Assembly (NCBI RefSeq): GCF_009789675.1
Contig: NZ_CP046913.1
Location: forward strand, 1,550,001-1,614,000
Origin: Paraburkholderia acidisoli
Lineage (GTDB): Bacteria; Pseudomonadota; Gammaproteobacteria; Burkholderiales; Burkholderiaceae
DNA length: 64,000 bases
Direction of reading: 5' to 3'
The notes below the pieces were generated by a model. That model did no database searches. It was not told where the DNA came from and saw nothing but the letters and a program-made list of their open reading frames with translations. A program made the translations under genes and the position numbers. This document shows, piece after piece, positions 62,874 through 64,000 of this stretch; the stretch's first letter is position 1, and each line of letters opens with the position of its first letter.

Positions 62874-64000
62874 CTAGTTGAAAGATCCGCCCCGGGAGGC
62901 GAGTTCGGTAATCGAGGGCGCGGGTTGCCACGCCGCGCCGTTGGGCTGCTGCGCGTAGCGGCGCATCGCGCGCTCGACGTTGTAGAGGCCCACGCTATCG
63001 GCATACAGCATCGGGCCGCCGCGCCACAGCGGAAAACCGTAGCCCGTGAGATAGACCATGTCGATGTCGGAAGCTTTCGAGGCGATGCCTTCTTCGAGAA
63101 TCTTCGCGCCTTCGTTCACGAGCGCGAACACCAGCCGCTCGACGATTTCGTCGTCGGCCAGCTTGCGGCGCGCGACGCCCACTTCCTGCGAATACGCGAC
63201 GATCATCTCGTCAACGAGCTTCGAAGGCAGCGCATTGCGCTCGCCCGCCTTGTAGTCGTACCAGCCCGCGCCGGTCTTCTGCCCGAAGCGGCCCTGCTCG
63301 CACAGGCGGTCGGCGATCTTCGAATAGTCGAGCTCGGGCTGTTCCTGGTAACGGCGCTTGCGAATCGCCCAGCCAATGTCGTTGCCCGCGAGATCGCTCA
63401 TGCGGAACGGTCCCATCGCAAAGCCGAACTTCTCGATCGCGCGGTCGACCTGCGCGGGCAGCGCGCCCTCTTCGAGCATGTAAAGCGCCTGGCGAATGTA
63501 TTGCTCGACCATGCGATTGCCGATAAAGCCGTCGCACACGCCCGAGACCACAGCGGTCTTGCGGATCTTCTTCGCGACCTGCATGACCGTGGCGAGCACG
63601 TCCTTGGCCGTTGCCTTGCCGCGCACGACTTCGAGCAGCTTCATCACATTCGCGGGACTGAAGAAGTGCAAGCCCACCACGTCCTGCGGGCGCTTCGTGA
63701 ACGCCGCGATCTTGTCGACGTCGAGCGTGGAGGTGTTCGAGGCGAGAATCGCGCCGGCCTTCGCGACTTCGTCGAGACGTTTGAACACCTGCTCTTTCAC
63801 GCTCAATTCTTCGAACACGGCCTCGATCACGAGATCGGCCTGCGCGAGGTCGTCATAAGAGAGCGTCGGGCGAATCAGCGCCATGCGCGCTTCGAGTTTT
63901 TCCGCCGTGAGCTTGCCCTTCCTGACCTGCGCCTCGTAGTTCTTGCGGATGGTCGCGAGACCGCGATCGAGCGCTTCCTGCTTCGTTTCCAGCAGCGTGA
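62874..64000 (-). CDS. 3-Hydroxyacyl-CoA dehydrogenase (FadB-like), truncated by window edge
   Basis: The frame is open to the window edge on the 5' side, with about 375 residues visible, starting after the NAD Rossmann core (TLLETKQEALDRGLATIRKNYEAQVRKGKL). Catalytic elements are in SNTSTLDVDKIA, VVGLHFFSPANVMKLLEVV (His and Glu) and the C-terminal dimerisation domain from about CDGFIGNRMV. This is the C-terminal half of a FadB/FadJ-type multifunctional enzyme or a long dehydrogenase; the hydratase half lies outside. Confidence 0.92.
   Translation of the reverse strand, partial: TLLETKQEALDRGLATIRKNYEAQVRKGKLTAEKLEARMALIRPTLSYDDLAQADLVIEAVFEELSVKEQVFKRLDEVAKAGAILASNTSTLDVDKIAAFTKRPQDVVGLHFFSPANVMKLLEVVRGKATAKDVLATVMQVAKKIRKTAVVSGVCDGFIGNRMVEQYIRQALYMLEEGALPAQVDRAIEKFGFAMGPFRMSDLAGNDIGWAIRKRRYQEQPELDYSKIADRLCEQGRFGQKTGAGWYDYKAGERNALPSKLVDEMIVAYSQEVGVARRKLADDEIVERLVFALVNEGAKILEEGIASKASDIDMVYLTGYGFPLWRGGPMLYADSVGLYNVERAMRRYAQQPNGAAWQPAPSITELASRGGSFN

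Noticed and set aside
1..64000. tRNA genes, rRNA, CRISPR arrays, transposases, phage integrases
   Set aside because: I looked for cloverleaf ends, regular spaced repeats and DDE or integrase proteins by eye and found none. A tRNA or CRISPR search program would be the decisive test.

Overview
The window is a GC-rich (roughly two thirds G+C by eye) chromosomal stretch from a Burkholderia-type betaproteobacterium, most likely Paraburkholderia or a close relative. The protein repertoire points there: SpoVR/PrkA/YeaH stress genes, CaiB/BaiF CoA-transferases, acetoacetyl-CoA synthetase, 2-aminoethylphosphonate catabolism, a Rap1a-type immunity protein and two Tar-like chemoreceptors. Third codon positions are strongly G/C, so nearly every gene casts long open frames on the other strand. 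I see no rRNA, tRNA, CRISPR array, insertion sequence or prophage.

Layout. 1-3.4 kb: tail of a ribokinase, a chemoreceptor with a CheR-docking tail, and a 2-keto-4-pentenoate hydratase-like gene. 3.4-9.2 kb: a long AT-rich leader followed by the prkA-yeaH-spoVR stress operon. 9.4-11.1 kb: a SulP anion transporter. 11.3-18.2 kb: a sugar operon (GH1 beta-glucosidase, periplasmic binding protein, two permeases, ATPase, LacI regulator) with a perfect 16-bp LacI-type operator in front. 18.3-22.7 kb: an IclR regulator facing a three-gene operon (MFS transporter, CoA-transferase, citryl-CoA-lyase-like enzyme), which reads as uptake, CoA activation and retro-Claisen cleavage of a hydroxy-polycarboxylate. 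22.9-24.5 kb: a DUF2092 lipoprotein and a Pro/Gly-rich secreted protein. 24.7-26.3 kb: second chemoreceptor. 26.3-34.5 kb, minus strand: alpha-methylacyl-CoA racemase, ETF:ubiquinone oxidoreductase, acyl-CoA dehydrogenase, AraC regulator, acetoacetyl-CoA synthetase. 34.7-38 kb: small stress-type or unknown proteins (PRC-barrel, cupin, acidic and Pro-rich proteins, a hotdog thioesterase, YnfA). 38-41 kb: phnX-phnW for aminoethylphosphonate with a divergent LysR gene. 41-44 kb: small proteins (YciI, PsiF, membrane protein, SYLF lipoprotein). 43.9-49.5 kb: glycosyltransferase, stand-alone AAA ATPase, otsA and an MscS channel, a plausible osmotic-stress group. 49.8-51 kb: a Rap1a-family immunity-like protein downstream of an ankyrin-repeat protein. 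51-55.9 kb: the conserved tatD-holB-tmk-mltG block with divergent ygfZ, lacking the pilZ gene found there in some relatives. 56-64 kb: NRDE protein, then a minus-strand run of lipid/CoA genes (alpha/beta hydrolase, SDR, NADP-dependent reductase, PaaI thioesterase, Dabb protein, thiolase, nicotinamidase, truncated 3-hydroxyacyl-CoA dehydrogenase).

The themes are carbon and acyl-CoA catabolism, chemotaxis and general stress. The least explained items are the citryl-CoA-lyase operon, the orphan Rap1a/ankyrin pair, the lipoprotein whose signal peptide contains a tandem repeat, the G-quadruplex motif in place of a ribosome binding site before the AraC gene, and short tandem duplications that overlap stop codons.
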